Below are positions 10,779 through 21,075 of a DNA stretch of 64,000 nucleotides, one piece after another. Position 1 is the first letter of the stretch; every line of letters begins with the position of its first letter. The notes under the pieces were generated by a model, which saw nothing but the letters and a program-made list of their open reading frames with translations, ran no database searches and was not told where the DNA came from. The position numbers and the translations under genes are program-made. Source of the stretch: Channa striata (Eukaryota; Chordata; Actinopteri; Anabantiformes; Channidae); NCBI GenBank assembly GCA_033026295.1, contig CM065173.1, forward strand, positions 17,918,517-17,982,516. The letters run 5' to 3'.

Positions 10779-12726
10779 TAATATAATGATGATAATAATA
10801 ATAATGATAATAATAATAATAATGGTTAAGTCAAAAAAGTTTTAATGTTGCATAAACTGAAAACTTAATGTAAGTTAATGTGAAATCAGGGTTTGTTGAG
10901 TGAATAAATTTTCAATATGAAACATATATATTTCCATCACAGTTTTATCTTGGTCATTAAACTCTTCTTTGACATTTCAAACTAAAATATTTAAAATACC
11001 TTCTTCACCCTTCATACACTTTTGTACATGGACTTGCCACCACTGGTCACGTGTCTGTGTAAAGATAAACTGCAAACTGTGGTGTCAGAGAGAAACATGC
11101 AGCCAGTTGTTTCTGTGGACTTGACGACAAATTCTGTGTCCAAATCTGCAGGTGTGGAAACCTACTGTGATGGCCGACAGAATGGAGCTCAGTGTTATGG
11201 AGCTTTGGGAGGAACTGTGGTTCTCCAGCTGATCAACCCCTCAGAAATATCTAGATTCCAATGGACTAAAAACAATGCAGTCATAATTTATTGGAGAAAT
11301 AATTCTTTAATAGAAAATCAAATCCAGGACAGATCCTTGTTTACTCCCAGTGATGGAACATTAAGGATCAATAACCTGAGCAGGAATGATGGAGGTGAAT
11401 ATAAGCTTGAAATTTATGATTCAAATGGACAACCATTATCTTCACGATATCTACAGTTTTCTATTCAAGGTAAATAACTTTATTACCTATCACAGATCAA
11501 CCACATGTTTCTCATAATTTAATGATACACACCACAGTAGATCTCATATCCTGCATATGTAAATATATATTCTGTGTCTGCCTCAAGAATCTCAGTATCA
11601 AAAGTCATGTGATGTTTCCTTCAGCTCCTGTGTCCTCTGTCCTGCTGGTCTCTGAGTGTCTGTCCCAGGGAGAGATGAGGGTGTCCTGCTCCTCTGAAGG
11701 AGGGGACAGTCCTCAGTACAGCTGGACTCTGGATGGACACACACTGACAGATGCTGAGCTCCTCTCTGGAAATAAGGAGACTAACAACATCACTCTGAAA
11801 CAACACGTCTCAGGAAATCTGGTGTGTTCAGTCAGGAATCATGTCAGTCATGTGTCCAAAGAAGAGACGATATCTGACTGTGGTGAGTGAGAACATGAAT
11901 AGAAAACAGTTTGATGATGTTGACACTGATGATCATAATGAGACTAAACATCATCGTGTCTGATCTGTTTGTTTTCTCACAGGTTTCATATTCATTAACT
12001 GCATCTTATGTGATGGGACACACATATCACAGTGGGTGTTTGCAGCCAACAACACACTGTGTGTTGAACCTACAACAACCACTGTTCCTACTGTGGGTAA
12101 GGAGACTGAAACCATAGTGTCACGTAAACCCATCACTAATATCAGCAATAATATCACAGATCAAACTGCAGATGTCCCAATGTTTTTAGTAAATAAAAAT
12201 CTGCTGTGGTGGATTAATTATTTTTATTTTCCTTTTTTTGTCACATCCTCCTGGAAACTCTGACTCTCCTGTCACAGCCCAAACATACCATAATGATTCT
12301 GTCTTTATCTTTTTTTATCTTTATCTTTGCCTGTTTTTTTAAGGAAGAAACAGAACTCTTCCGTTTCTTCCTTTAAAAAAAAAAAAGGTACTTGCATCTC
12401 ATTAGACCATAACACTTCTTTGATAGCACTTTACTTTGATGTTTTTTGTCCTTAACTTTGATTTTATTGGTTGCCTGAACCTCACTTGTAAGTCGCTTTG
12501 GATAAAAGCGTCTGCCAAATGACTAAATGTAAATTTTAATGTCTTTATCCTAACAGATCACTCCCTGCTCATATGTGGTTTGCGAGCTGCTGTTGTGGTT
12601 CTCCTATTAATTGGAATTTTCGTCTATTTTGCTTGGAAGACAAAATCCAAAACAGCTGGAGGCTCTGCTGTTCAGGAGAACTCTGTGTTAATGGTTGAAA
12701 TGAGAAGTTCTGCAACTGAACTGTAA
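9601..12726 (+). CDS. Unit 2: CD2/SLAM-like Ig receptor, short tail with transmembrane arginine
   Basis: Predicted type I membrane protein of 302 aa from exons 9601-9649 (signal, MEAVVGLLVMLLGVSS), 11152-11469 (V-like), 11625-11882 (C2-like), 11983-12096 (stalk) and 12557-12726 (transmembrane, tail, stop). All junctions are GT/AG and phase 1. The V domain lacks B- and F-strand cysteines (VVLQL, EYKLEI) as in CD2-family domain 1, and has two nearby cysteines at its N-terminus. The C2 domain has four cysteines. The stalk adds FINCILCDG and NNTLC. The membrane exon reads SLLICGLRAAVVVLLLIG, with arginine inside the hydrophobic run, and the tail has no ITIM. This suggests pairing with an ITAM adaptor, by analogy with activating receptors. 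The outer stalk donor of units 6 and 7 is altered here (TTTTTAGTAAAT, out of phase), so the inner donor G|GTAAGG is preferred. Introns hold an LTR-like insertion and an AAT repeat. Confidence 0.82.
9835..10653 (-). mobile_element. 819-bp solo-LTR-like insertion in intron 1 of unit 2
   Basis: Ends are TGTCAGGTTT and CAAGACA, flanked by 5-bp direct repeats AGACC (9830-9834 and 10654-10658). Read on the minus strand it has an AATAAA about 80 bases before its end, which suggests that orientation. Copies sit at the same place in units 4 (truncated) and 6. The intron of unit 5 has the empty site with a single AGACC at 39,746-39,750. No coding capacity is seen. Confidence 0.75.
10733..10827 (+). repeat. 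(AAT)n microsatellite in intron 1 of unit 2
   Basis: About 95 bases of AAT repeats with a few ATG interruptions. Unit 7 has a (CTA)n/(AAT)n array in the equivalent place. Confidence 0.9.
11001..11151 (+). promoter_or_regulatory. Conserved block at end of intron 1 (unit 2), open in V-domain frame
   Basis: About 150 bases directly before the V acceptor are almost unchanged in units 2, 4, 5, 6 and 7 (others at 31,071, 39,968, 50,856 and 56,404). The block is open in frame with the V domain, from MDLPPLVTCLCKDK to SVSKSAG. It could be an alternative first exon, a splicing or enhancer element, or just young duplicated intron. Unit 3 keeps only the last 20 or so bases. Confidence 0.4.
12487..12538 (+). 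repeat. Short LINE/SINE-type 3' tail fragment
   Basis: GTAAGTCGCTTTGGATAAAA followed by GCGTCTGCCAAATGACTAAA is a widely dispersed teleost retroposon tail that I recognise. It lies in the last intron of unit 2 and is absent from the equivalent intron of units 3, 6 and 7. The parent family is not assigned. Confidence 0.55.
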
Positions 12727-13553
12727 CTTTCTGAAATTAGCCTTTTACTTTAATGAGTGTGGGAATATTTGTTATAGTGAGTTATTCTGAACTTCAATAG
12801 GCTCATCTTAGAATTCCTTCACAAGCTCTGTTTCCTGAATTCATATCATTGTGGAAGTTCTGACAAAACAAACAAACAAAAAACTAAATATTGTAAAGTA
12901 TATGTTCATAAATCTTCATGAACATACAGTAAGGGACAGTAACTGTCTCTCCTCTGTTATTTCACTTGATAGAAGTGAAATTAAAACAGAATTTCTTTCT
13001 AAAGTGAAAAGACTTTGTAAAAGTTTAAACATCAGCCTTTGAACAATAATAAATCATCAAGATGTTCACTGTTGAACAATGATTGTAGAATAGAAAACAT
13101 ATTTTTGGAAAAGTCCAGTGTGTTGTTTAACAGACCAATCAGTCAGAATTTATATCACATCATGGTGGACAGGGGTCAGCAGGAGCATAAAGTTCTACAT
13201 GCACAGTGTATAGTGATCAATATATACAGATTTTAGAAGCACAGATTATTTTGATGCTATCTGGAATGCAATGTATCTGCAAATGTGTTTATATGATTAT
13301 TTCGTCTGATAAGCATTTTTATGTTTGTTTTTAAGTTTAGAACATGATTCTACCAATAGTAAAAAAAAATCCTTTAAAGTTTTTAAAATAATGTCAAACC
13401 ACTCAAAACATGAAATTGTTAGTGTTTAATTTAGTCACTTTCTGGTTTAATTATGTTCTAATATATCAGTCATGTGTAATAAGTAAGTTTGGATCAGTTA
13501 CCATTTTGTTGACATGTTTCAGTCATGTGACACATAGGATCATCTCTTCAAAT
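12727..13553 (+). other. 3' flank of unit 2 with degenerate orphan-exon trace
   Basis: Non-coding, AT-rich. Near 12,960, TTCACTTGATAGAAGTGAAA resembles the acceptor and start of the orphan exon family but has no matching open frame. The rest aligns loosely with flanks of units 3 and 6. Confidence 0.4.
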
Positions 13554-14001
13554 TTCACAGGGGCACAGTTTCAAACTTTGAGGCTCAACATCTAGTTGCT
13601 CTTAAGGTTTCATATACTGATTTCCAAAGGCATTTGTGTTTCCTAAAGATAACTTTAAATTTCGTTTGTTTAGAATATTCATGTAAATCATTTTAGGCAG
13701 AAAAATGCCCAACAAAATAATTTTAATATGTTTCTGACTTAATTAAAAAATCTAAAAATAATCAACCTGTATTGTTACTTTCAAATATTCTTGTTGCAAT
13801 CTGTGCAGAGTCAGAATTCTTTTATTAGCTTTGCACATTTGTCTTTAATGAAGTTACATGTGGAGGGCGACATGAATCTGAGGAAGCAAAAGAAAAGGAG
13901 TGAGAGAGAAAGAAGAGAGAACAGAGGAGGACTTTGAATTTTGAAGAGGAACCAGGAATGTGTATTAAAGCACTGTGAAAAAACACATATGCATATGTAG
14001 C

Positions 14002-14042
14002 TGTGTGTGTGTGTGTGTGTGTGTGTGTTTGTGTGTGTGTGT
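14002..14042 (+). repeat. (GT)n microsatellite
   Basis: About 40 bases of GT repeat with one interruption. It is missing from tandem copy 2, where a deletion of about 230 bases joins CATATGTAG directly to CAGGTTGTTG (near 17,087). Confidence 0.9.
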
Positions 14043-14931
14043 CAGTACAAATGATATTGACTTGACAGGTTGAAGATTATAAAATAATACTTGTAAAATG
14101 TGGATGAGAGCTGTTTAGTTCACTGATAATCCAGAGAATTACTGGAATAAAGCAGGTTGTAACTATTTTAACCAAATTTTATATTGTTGCTTTGTTTAAT
14201 CAGTTACTCAGTCTGAGCGCTGAGCAGCAGGTTGTTGCTTGTCTTTTTCCTTTCTGATAAATAATGACAAAACCATATTTATTTTTACTGTAGATTGTTT
14301 TTGTCAAATGATTAAAAAATGGTAATAGTTACATGGTTTTGCACTGCAAATATAGTTTAATAAAAGAAAGAAATCAAAGATCACAGAGGTATGAATTAGT
14401 AAATAAACAGTCCAACAATGCAGTTAATAATGTATTATTGTAAAACCACAAATACATTTGTTTGATTTGTTTCAGTTCATATTTTTAACATCTCAGAGGA
14501 CGTATTTTCAGGTATTTCTCCAGTTATTCTTTAGTTTGTAAATTCACTTTAGGCTTTGTAAGTTTAATTAAACATCATTATCCACCCAGCACAACTTTAA
14601 ATGTCTTCCTTATAATTGTACAAAATAGTTTAGTATCTTTTTCAAAATATCTGATGGCTTTATTGTCCATAATATAATATAAAAGATTAGGCAGAGAATT
14701 ATGACCCATGTTGAATCCTGTTTTTTTTTTTTAACAAATGAGGACACAAAGACATGAACGTCATGTTGTGTCACGTGGACAGTAAACTGCTTCAGACGGC
14801 TCAGGGTCATTTAGTTAGTGAAATCTAAATCTGCTGTAGAGCTTTAGTTAGTATTAGGTTTAGTTTTCATAGTGTTCAAACACCTGCAATGTTTGATAAT
14901 GTAAGGATCGTTCATCCATCCTTATCGTAAC

Positions 14932-15045
14932 ATATCAGCCCTGCTCATTTGTCGTTTATCTGTTGTCATATAATTGGGATCAGTGTCTATTCTGCTTGGA
15001 AGACAAAGAAATTTAGGAAAGCTGAACTGAAAATCGTCTACATTA
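14932..15045 (+). pseudogene. Degenerate transmembrane exon, copy 1
   Basis: CCCTGCTCATTTGTCG, ATAATTGGGATCAGTGTCTA and TTCTGCTTGGAAGACAAAGA align with the transmembrane exon of unit 2 (CCCTGCTCATATGTGG, TATTTTGCTTGGAAGACAAA). The acceptor region is rearranged (ACATATCAG in place of AACAGATCA) and internal deletions break the frame. No upstream Ig exons remain here, so it is a fossil of a lost unit. Confidence 0.6.
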
Positions 15046-17792
15046 GTACATTTTTTCTATATCTTTTACGACATTGGGTGAAACAATATTATTTATAGTA
15101 ACAGTTATTTGTGCTTTTATCAGAGAAACTTTTACCATCATGTTCACATTATGTATGACAACATTTGTGTAAAATCGCTGTGTTTCCTGAATCAGTAAGT
15201 GCTGATGAAACTAAGACTTTATGTTGTAAACAACAAAAGATCTAAACTTAAACTCTGTGAAGTTTTGTTTAGTGTACAAATTCTTTTTGCTCATCTTATG
15301 CACCTGGTTTATTCAATATACAAATTTAGGCTCTGACTGTGAATTATTATAACTGTGGACTGTGAAAAAATAAATATTTAAAAAGTTGTCTCCAAATATG
15401 ATGCTTCTCTGTCATTCTATTCGACAGAAGTGAAATTAGACCAGAGTACAATAATTAATGGGAAACATTTTGACCATCAGTCTTTGGAGATAAATCTCCT
15501 TTGGAGATTAATTATCCAAATGCTCACAGGTTCATCTGGGATTATACAACAGAAAATTTGTGAGATATGTCCAGTCAGTGTTTTGTTTTATTCCGATTGG
15601 ACACAACTTTTATACCACCTGGTGATGTTGTGGGCGGGGCTCAGCATCGACATTTGATGCACCGACATTGCAACGGTACATATTTCACATTTGTGTGCTT
15701 TTAATGATGTAGCTGAATAGTTTATATTTGTCTTTTATAACAGCTGAAAAAAATGAAAGTTTATATAGTGTAGGTCTGTATCTTAAGATAACAACATAAA
15801 CAAAACTTATAATTATAATGTCATAGTTAAAAAATATACACAATAAACATTAACAGTGCAACTCATTTTGATGTTACCTGAAAAACATTGTGTTGCAAGT
15901 CGACAGAACAATTTAAGTTGATATTTGGAGATAAATTGTTTTCCCTTATGTACTTTTGTTTATATTAGTTGTTTTACCATTGTAGTTTTACACTAATGTT
16001 AATGTACCATTATAATTTTGTTGATGTATTCACATTTGATTTACATGTTTAATTATATAAATAGCGCATATATTAATTTGGTTTAAATCACATCATAAAA
16101 ACAAATATAGTTCTATTTTTGCTCAAAATTTCACAGTAAAAAGAGAAAAGCTTTAATTACCCTCTAGTGTCACTGTATTTCTATAATGTGCAAACAGTCG
16201 TGTAATAAGTCAGTTTAGGTCAGCTACTGTTTATGTTGACATGTCTCATACAATTCATATGAGCATCTGTTCAAATGTCACAGAAAGACAGTGTCAGACT
16301 TTACTAGACTCATTATCCGTTTTAGTTGCTCTGACGGGTCCCTCTACTGGTTTGCAATGGCATTTGTGTTTCTCACAGGATATTTTCTATTGAGTTGAAC
16401 TTTGTTTAGAATATTAAATCAGTCTTGGAAAAGTAGTGATCTTTAAATTCATTTTATGTAGCTTGCTGGCTTAAGATTTTTTGAAAATAATCTACCTCTC
16501 CAAGATATGAGCGTTAAATACATTATTTGTGTTTGTTGCAACAGTTTATTTGTAGGTTTTTTATTGAAGCGACCAGTAGAGGGCGACAGAATCTTAGCAG
16601 ACTGTAGAAAAGGGACAGAGGAGAAGAATGAGAAGGAGGATTCACAGGGGCACAGTTTCAAACTTTGAGGCTCAACATCTAGTTGCTCTTAAGGTTTCAT
16701 ATACTGATTTCCAAAGGCATTTGTGTTTCCTAAAGATAACTTTAAATTTCGTTTGTTTAGAATATCCATGTAAATCATTTTAGGCAGAAAAATGCCCAAC
16801 AAAATAATTTTAATATGTTTCTGACTTAATTAAAAAATCTAAAAATAATCAACCTGTATTGTTACTTTCAAATATTCTTGTTGCAATCTGTGCAGAGTCA
16901 GAATTCTTTTATTAGCTTTGCACATTTGTCTTTAATGAAGTTACATGTGGAGGGCGACATGAATCTGAGGAAGCAAAAGAAAAGGAGTGAGAGAGAAAGA
17001 AGAGAGAACAGAGGAGGACTTTGAATTTTGAAGAGGAACCAGGAATGTGTATTAAAGCACTGTGAAAAAACACATATGCATATGTAGCAGGTTGTTGCTT
17101 GTCTTTTTCCTTTCTGATAAATAATGACAAAACCATATTTATTTTTACTGTAGATTGGTTTTGTCAAATGATTAAAAAATGGTAATAGTTACATGGTTTT
17201 GCACTGCAAATATAGTTTAATAAAAGAAAGAAATCAAAGATCACAGAGGTATCAATTAGTAAATAAACAGTCCAACAATGCAGTTAATAATGTATTATTG
17301 TAAAACCACAAATACATTTGTTTGATTTGCTTCAGTTCATATTTTTAACTTCTCAGAGGACATATTTTCAGGTATTTCTCCAGTTATTCTTTAGTTTGTA
17401 AATTCACTTTAGGCTTTGTAAGTTTAATTGAACATCATTTTCCACCCAGTACAACTTTAAATGTCTTTCTTATAATTGTACAAAATAGTTTAGTATCTTT
17501 TTCAAAATATCTGATGGCTTTGTTGTCCATAATATAATATAAAAGATAAGGCAGAGAATTATGACCCATGTTGAATCCTGTGCGTTTTTTTTTAACAAAT
17601 GAGGACACAAAGACATGAACGTCATGTTGTGTCACGTGGACAGTAAACTGCTTCAGACGGCTCAGGGTCATTTAGTTAGTGAAATCTAAATCTGCTGTAG
17701 AGCTTTAGTTAGTATTAGGTTTAATTTTCATAGTGTTCAAACACCTGCAATGTTTGATAATGTAAAGATCGTTCATCCATCCTTATCCTAAC

Positions 17793-17906
17793 ATATCAGC
17801 CCTGCTCATTTGTCGTTTATCTGTGTTCATATAATTGGGATCAGTGTCTATTCTGCTTGGAAGACAAAGAAATTTAGGAAAGCTGAACTGAAAATCGTCT
17901 ACATTA
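17793..17906 (+). pseudogene. Degenerate transmembrane exon, copy 2
   Basis: Second copy of the dead exon at 14,932, made by the tandem duplication. It shares the same lesions (ACATATCAG acceptor region, internal loss), so the exon was already broken before duplication. Confidence 0.6.
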
Positions 17907-18426
17907 GTACAATTTTTCTATATCTTTTACGACATTGGGTGCAAAAATATTATTTATAGTAACAGTTATTTGTGCTTTTATCAGAACAACTTTTACCATC
18001 ATGTTTACATTACGCATGACAACATTTGTGTAAAATCACTGTGTTTCCTGAATCAGTAAGTGCTGATGAAACTTTATGTTGTAAACAAACAAAAGATCTA
18101 AACTTCAACTCTGTGAAGTTTTGTTTTGTGTACAAATTCTTTTTGCTCATCTTGTGCACCTGGTTTATTCAATATACAAATTTAAGCTCTGACTGTGAAT
18201 TATTATAACTTTGGACTGTGAAAAAATAAATATTTCACAAGTTGTCTCCAAATATGATGCTTCTCTGTCATTCTATTCGACAGAAGTGAATTTAGACCAG
18301 AGTACAATAATTAATGGGAAACATTTTGACCATCAGTCTTTGGAGATAAATCTCCTTTGGAGATTAATTATCCAAATGCTCACAGGTTCATCTGGGATTA
18401 CACAACAGAAAATTTGTGAGGCATGT

Positions 18427-19224
18427 TGTTACAACCCTGGCTCGTTGTAAAAGGGAGTAACATAAGAATGGGAAAACAAACTCTTTAATATTCAGATAAT
18501 TTATTTTTAAGTTAAAACAATAGGGGTTAAATGTACAATATACAAAACAAACAATGGTATGTCAGGGGAACTAAGGAATAGGAAGCTACAGAAAACCAAA
18601 ACCATGAACAAACAAGTTTCCATAAAACAAAATACAAAGTTGACAGCGCGTCAAATGACTAATAAAAAAGAAAACAAACTATCAAAAGGTAATTAAACGT
18701 AGGTACAATACTGTAGCATTCCCAAAACCTAATGTTAATCTAGACAATGTGTCAACAGGTTAAAGTATGCAGGTATGGTTCTAGACGGAGTATGAATGGC
18801 CTGTGGCGGACAGGACCAGACAAACTTCTACCAAGACAAACTAAAGTAATCAAAAAGCCGTTCTAGGCTTTACAAACAGATCAAGCTTCACCCTGTTAGT
18901 GAGGTCAGGGGCCAAAACTCAACAAATCCACACACAAACTAGAACCAACCCAGAGGCGTGCTGCTCTCTAGGCTGCAGCCACCCAGAATGACTGATTGGC
19001 AGGGTTTTTAAACCAGTGGGGAGATTCTTCTTGACAGGTGAGTGGAGAATGCCTGTAGGCCGGACCAATAGGACGATGGAGGTGGAGATCTTGATTGACG
19101 CAGCTGGTGATGGGCTGGTCACAGTAGTTCTGGTGAACCACCAATCAGGGAGGAATGTTGACACAGCAGATCTACATAAGGAATTTACCTGCAAAAGACA
19201 ACCAAGAGGCCTAGGGCCGTAACA
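18427..19224 (-). mobile_element. 798-bp solo-LTR-like insertion
   Basis: Ends are TGTTACAACC and GGCCGTAACA (inverted TGTTAC/GTAACA), flanked by 5-bp repeats CATGT at 18,422-18,426 and 19,225-19,229. Tandem copy 1 has the empty site (GAGATATGTCCAG near 15,563). On the minus strand it shows TTTAAAAACCC as a TATA-like box and AATAAA-type signals near its end, and the ends recall Gypsy-type LTRs. The 102-aa antisense frame at 18,919-19,227 lies inside it and is not a credible gene. Confidence 0.72.
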
Positions 19225-20162
19225 CATGTCCAGTCAGTGTTTTGCTTTATTCGGTCCGTATAGTGTCAAATCTCTAATCATCTCTAAACATTGTTTTATC
19301 TTAACATAACAAGACAAACAAAACTTATAGTTATAATGTCATAGTTGAAAAAATATACATTAACATTAACAGTGCAACTCATTTTGATGTTACGTAAAAA
19401 ACATTGTGTTGCAAGTCGACAGAACAATTTAAGTTGATATTTGGAGATAAATTGTTTTCCCTTATGTAAACATTTATGACTTTGGTACTTTTGTTTATAT
19501 TAGTTATTTTACCATTGTAGTTTTACACTAATGTTAATGTACCATTATAATTTTGTTGGTGTATTCACATTTGATTTACATGTTTAATTATATAAATAGT
19601 GCAAATATTAATTTGGTTTAAATCTGATCATAAAAACCAATATAATTCTATTTTTGCTCAAAATTTCACAGTAAAAAGAGAAGAGCTTTAATTAGATTCT
19701 AGTGTCACTGTATTTCTATAATGTGCAAACAGTCGTGTAATAAGTCAGTTTAGGTCAGCTACTGTTTATGTTGACATGTCTCATACAATTCATATGAGCA
19801 TCTGTTCAAAAGTCACAGAAAGACAGTGTCAGACTTTATTATCCGTTTTAGTTGCTCTGACGGGTCCCTCTACTGGTTTGCAATGGCATTTGTGTTTCTC
19901 AAAGGATATTTTCTATTGAGTTGAACTTTGTTTAGAATATTAAATCAGTCTTGGAAAAGTAGTGATCTTTAAAGTCATTATATGTAGCTTGCTTAAGATT
20001 TTTTGAAAATAATTTACCTTTCGAAGATATGAGCATTAAATACAATACTTCTGTTTGTTGCAACAGTTTATTTGTAGGTTTTTTATTGAAGTGACCAGTA
20101 GAGGGCGACAGAATCTTAGCAGACTGTAGAAAAGGGACAGAGGAGAAGAATGAGAAGGAGGA

Positions 20163-21075
20163 TATTATTCTTCAGTGTTGTTGTAAATCTCTGTAAGTTA
20201 CACAGCCTAAGGTGAATTTAACTGAAGATTATTATCCACGCAGCACAGAAGAGTTTTGAATGTCCATCATATATTAATATGCTCCATGTTGTGTTGTCTG
20301 CTTAGTTATGGTATTTTCACATTTTTTTACTATTAATGAAATGAATGAATGTCACCACCTGGTTCAAAGTTAGCATACATTGAAGAGGACCACACATGAT
20401 ATTTCAACTTAATATTGATTTAAGTTATCTAAAATTAAATAAAAAAAAACTATAATCATTAATCTGTAAAATCAGTAGCGCAGTGAGTGTGTGGATGGGT
20501 GAAAAAATTAACTAAGATAAGGAACAAAACAACTTAAACCAAATAACAAACCACACGTCAGGAAGAGAGAAAGAGCAAAATGGCTGAATCCACCTGCTTC
20601 TACGGCTGGAGGAGGAGCCAAAACATTACAACTTCTTGCCAGAAAAAGTTCAAAGACTGCCCACACAAGACAGCCCAGACAGGAAGTAAGAAAGCTGTCA
20701 CAGTCACCTGGACTTCGAAAGAAATCTGTTTTTATTTTAAATTTATTTACATGTCAGTATCTGAGAAATGTCATTCATCTCAAATCCTTTCAGTGTGAAG
20801 GAGAAATGTAACTTTCTCTTCCACTCAGTCCATCACAGACATGAAGCTGCCGGATAAAGGGGAAGTGAATCTTACACCACTTCCTTTTCTTCTTTTTGTC
20901 TTTCTGCCTTCAAAAAGACAAACACAAAAGTGTCCTGGTCCTTTTTTCACACATTCTCTTCTAAGGACATATTTCAGTTTTTTCAGAGCAGGACACATGT
21001 TTTGTTTTGGGTGAAACAGAGAAGTTTGTCTCTGAGAGGCTGAAAGAGTCGACAGCAGCTGAACCGTCAGGGAAC
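20163..21075 (+). promoter_or_regulatory. Upstream region of unit 3, unlike the other units
   Basis: No gene is seen. The last 250 bases contain CACCACTTCCTTTTCTTC and CTGCCTTCAAAAAGAC, which also occur downstream of the orphan exons at 26,620 and 56,140. They do not occur upstream of units 2, 4, 5 or 6, so unit 3 may use a different promoter type. ACTTCCT matches an ETS-type core, which is only suggestive. Confidence 0.35.

Larger units (their letters stand above)
13554..16640 (+). repeat. Tandem 3.09-kb duplication, copy 1
   Basis: The start TTCACAGGGGCACAGTTTCA recurs at 16,641 and near-identical sequence follows to about 20,162, giving a head-to-tail duplication. This copy holds a (GT)n tract, a dead transmembrane exon (about 14,932-15,045) and a degenerate orphan-exon homologue near 15,428 (EVKLDQSTIINGKH). 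It is probably the decayed 3' half of a former receptor unit, duplicated after decay. Confidence 0.8.
16641..20162 (+). repeat. Tandem 3.09-kb duplication, copy 2 (with LTR insertion)
   Basis: Near-identical to 13,554-16,640 apart from a deletion that removes the GT tract and a 798-bp insertion at 18,427-19,224. Its orphan-exon homologue begins near 18,286 and is split downstream by the insertion. No intact gene is seen. Confidence 0.8.

Noticed and set aside
12557..12726. Possible ITAM or ITIM in the short tail
   Set aside because: The tail after the membrane has no tyrosine. The only tyrosine is in FVYF at the membrane edge.
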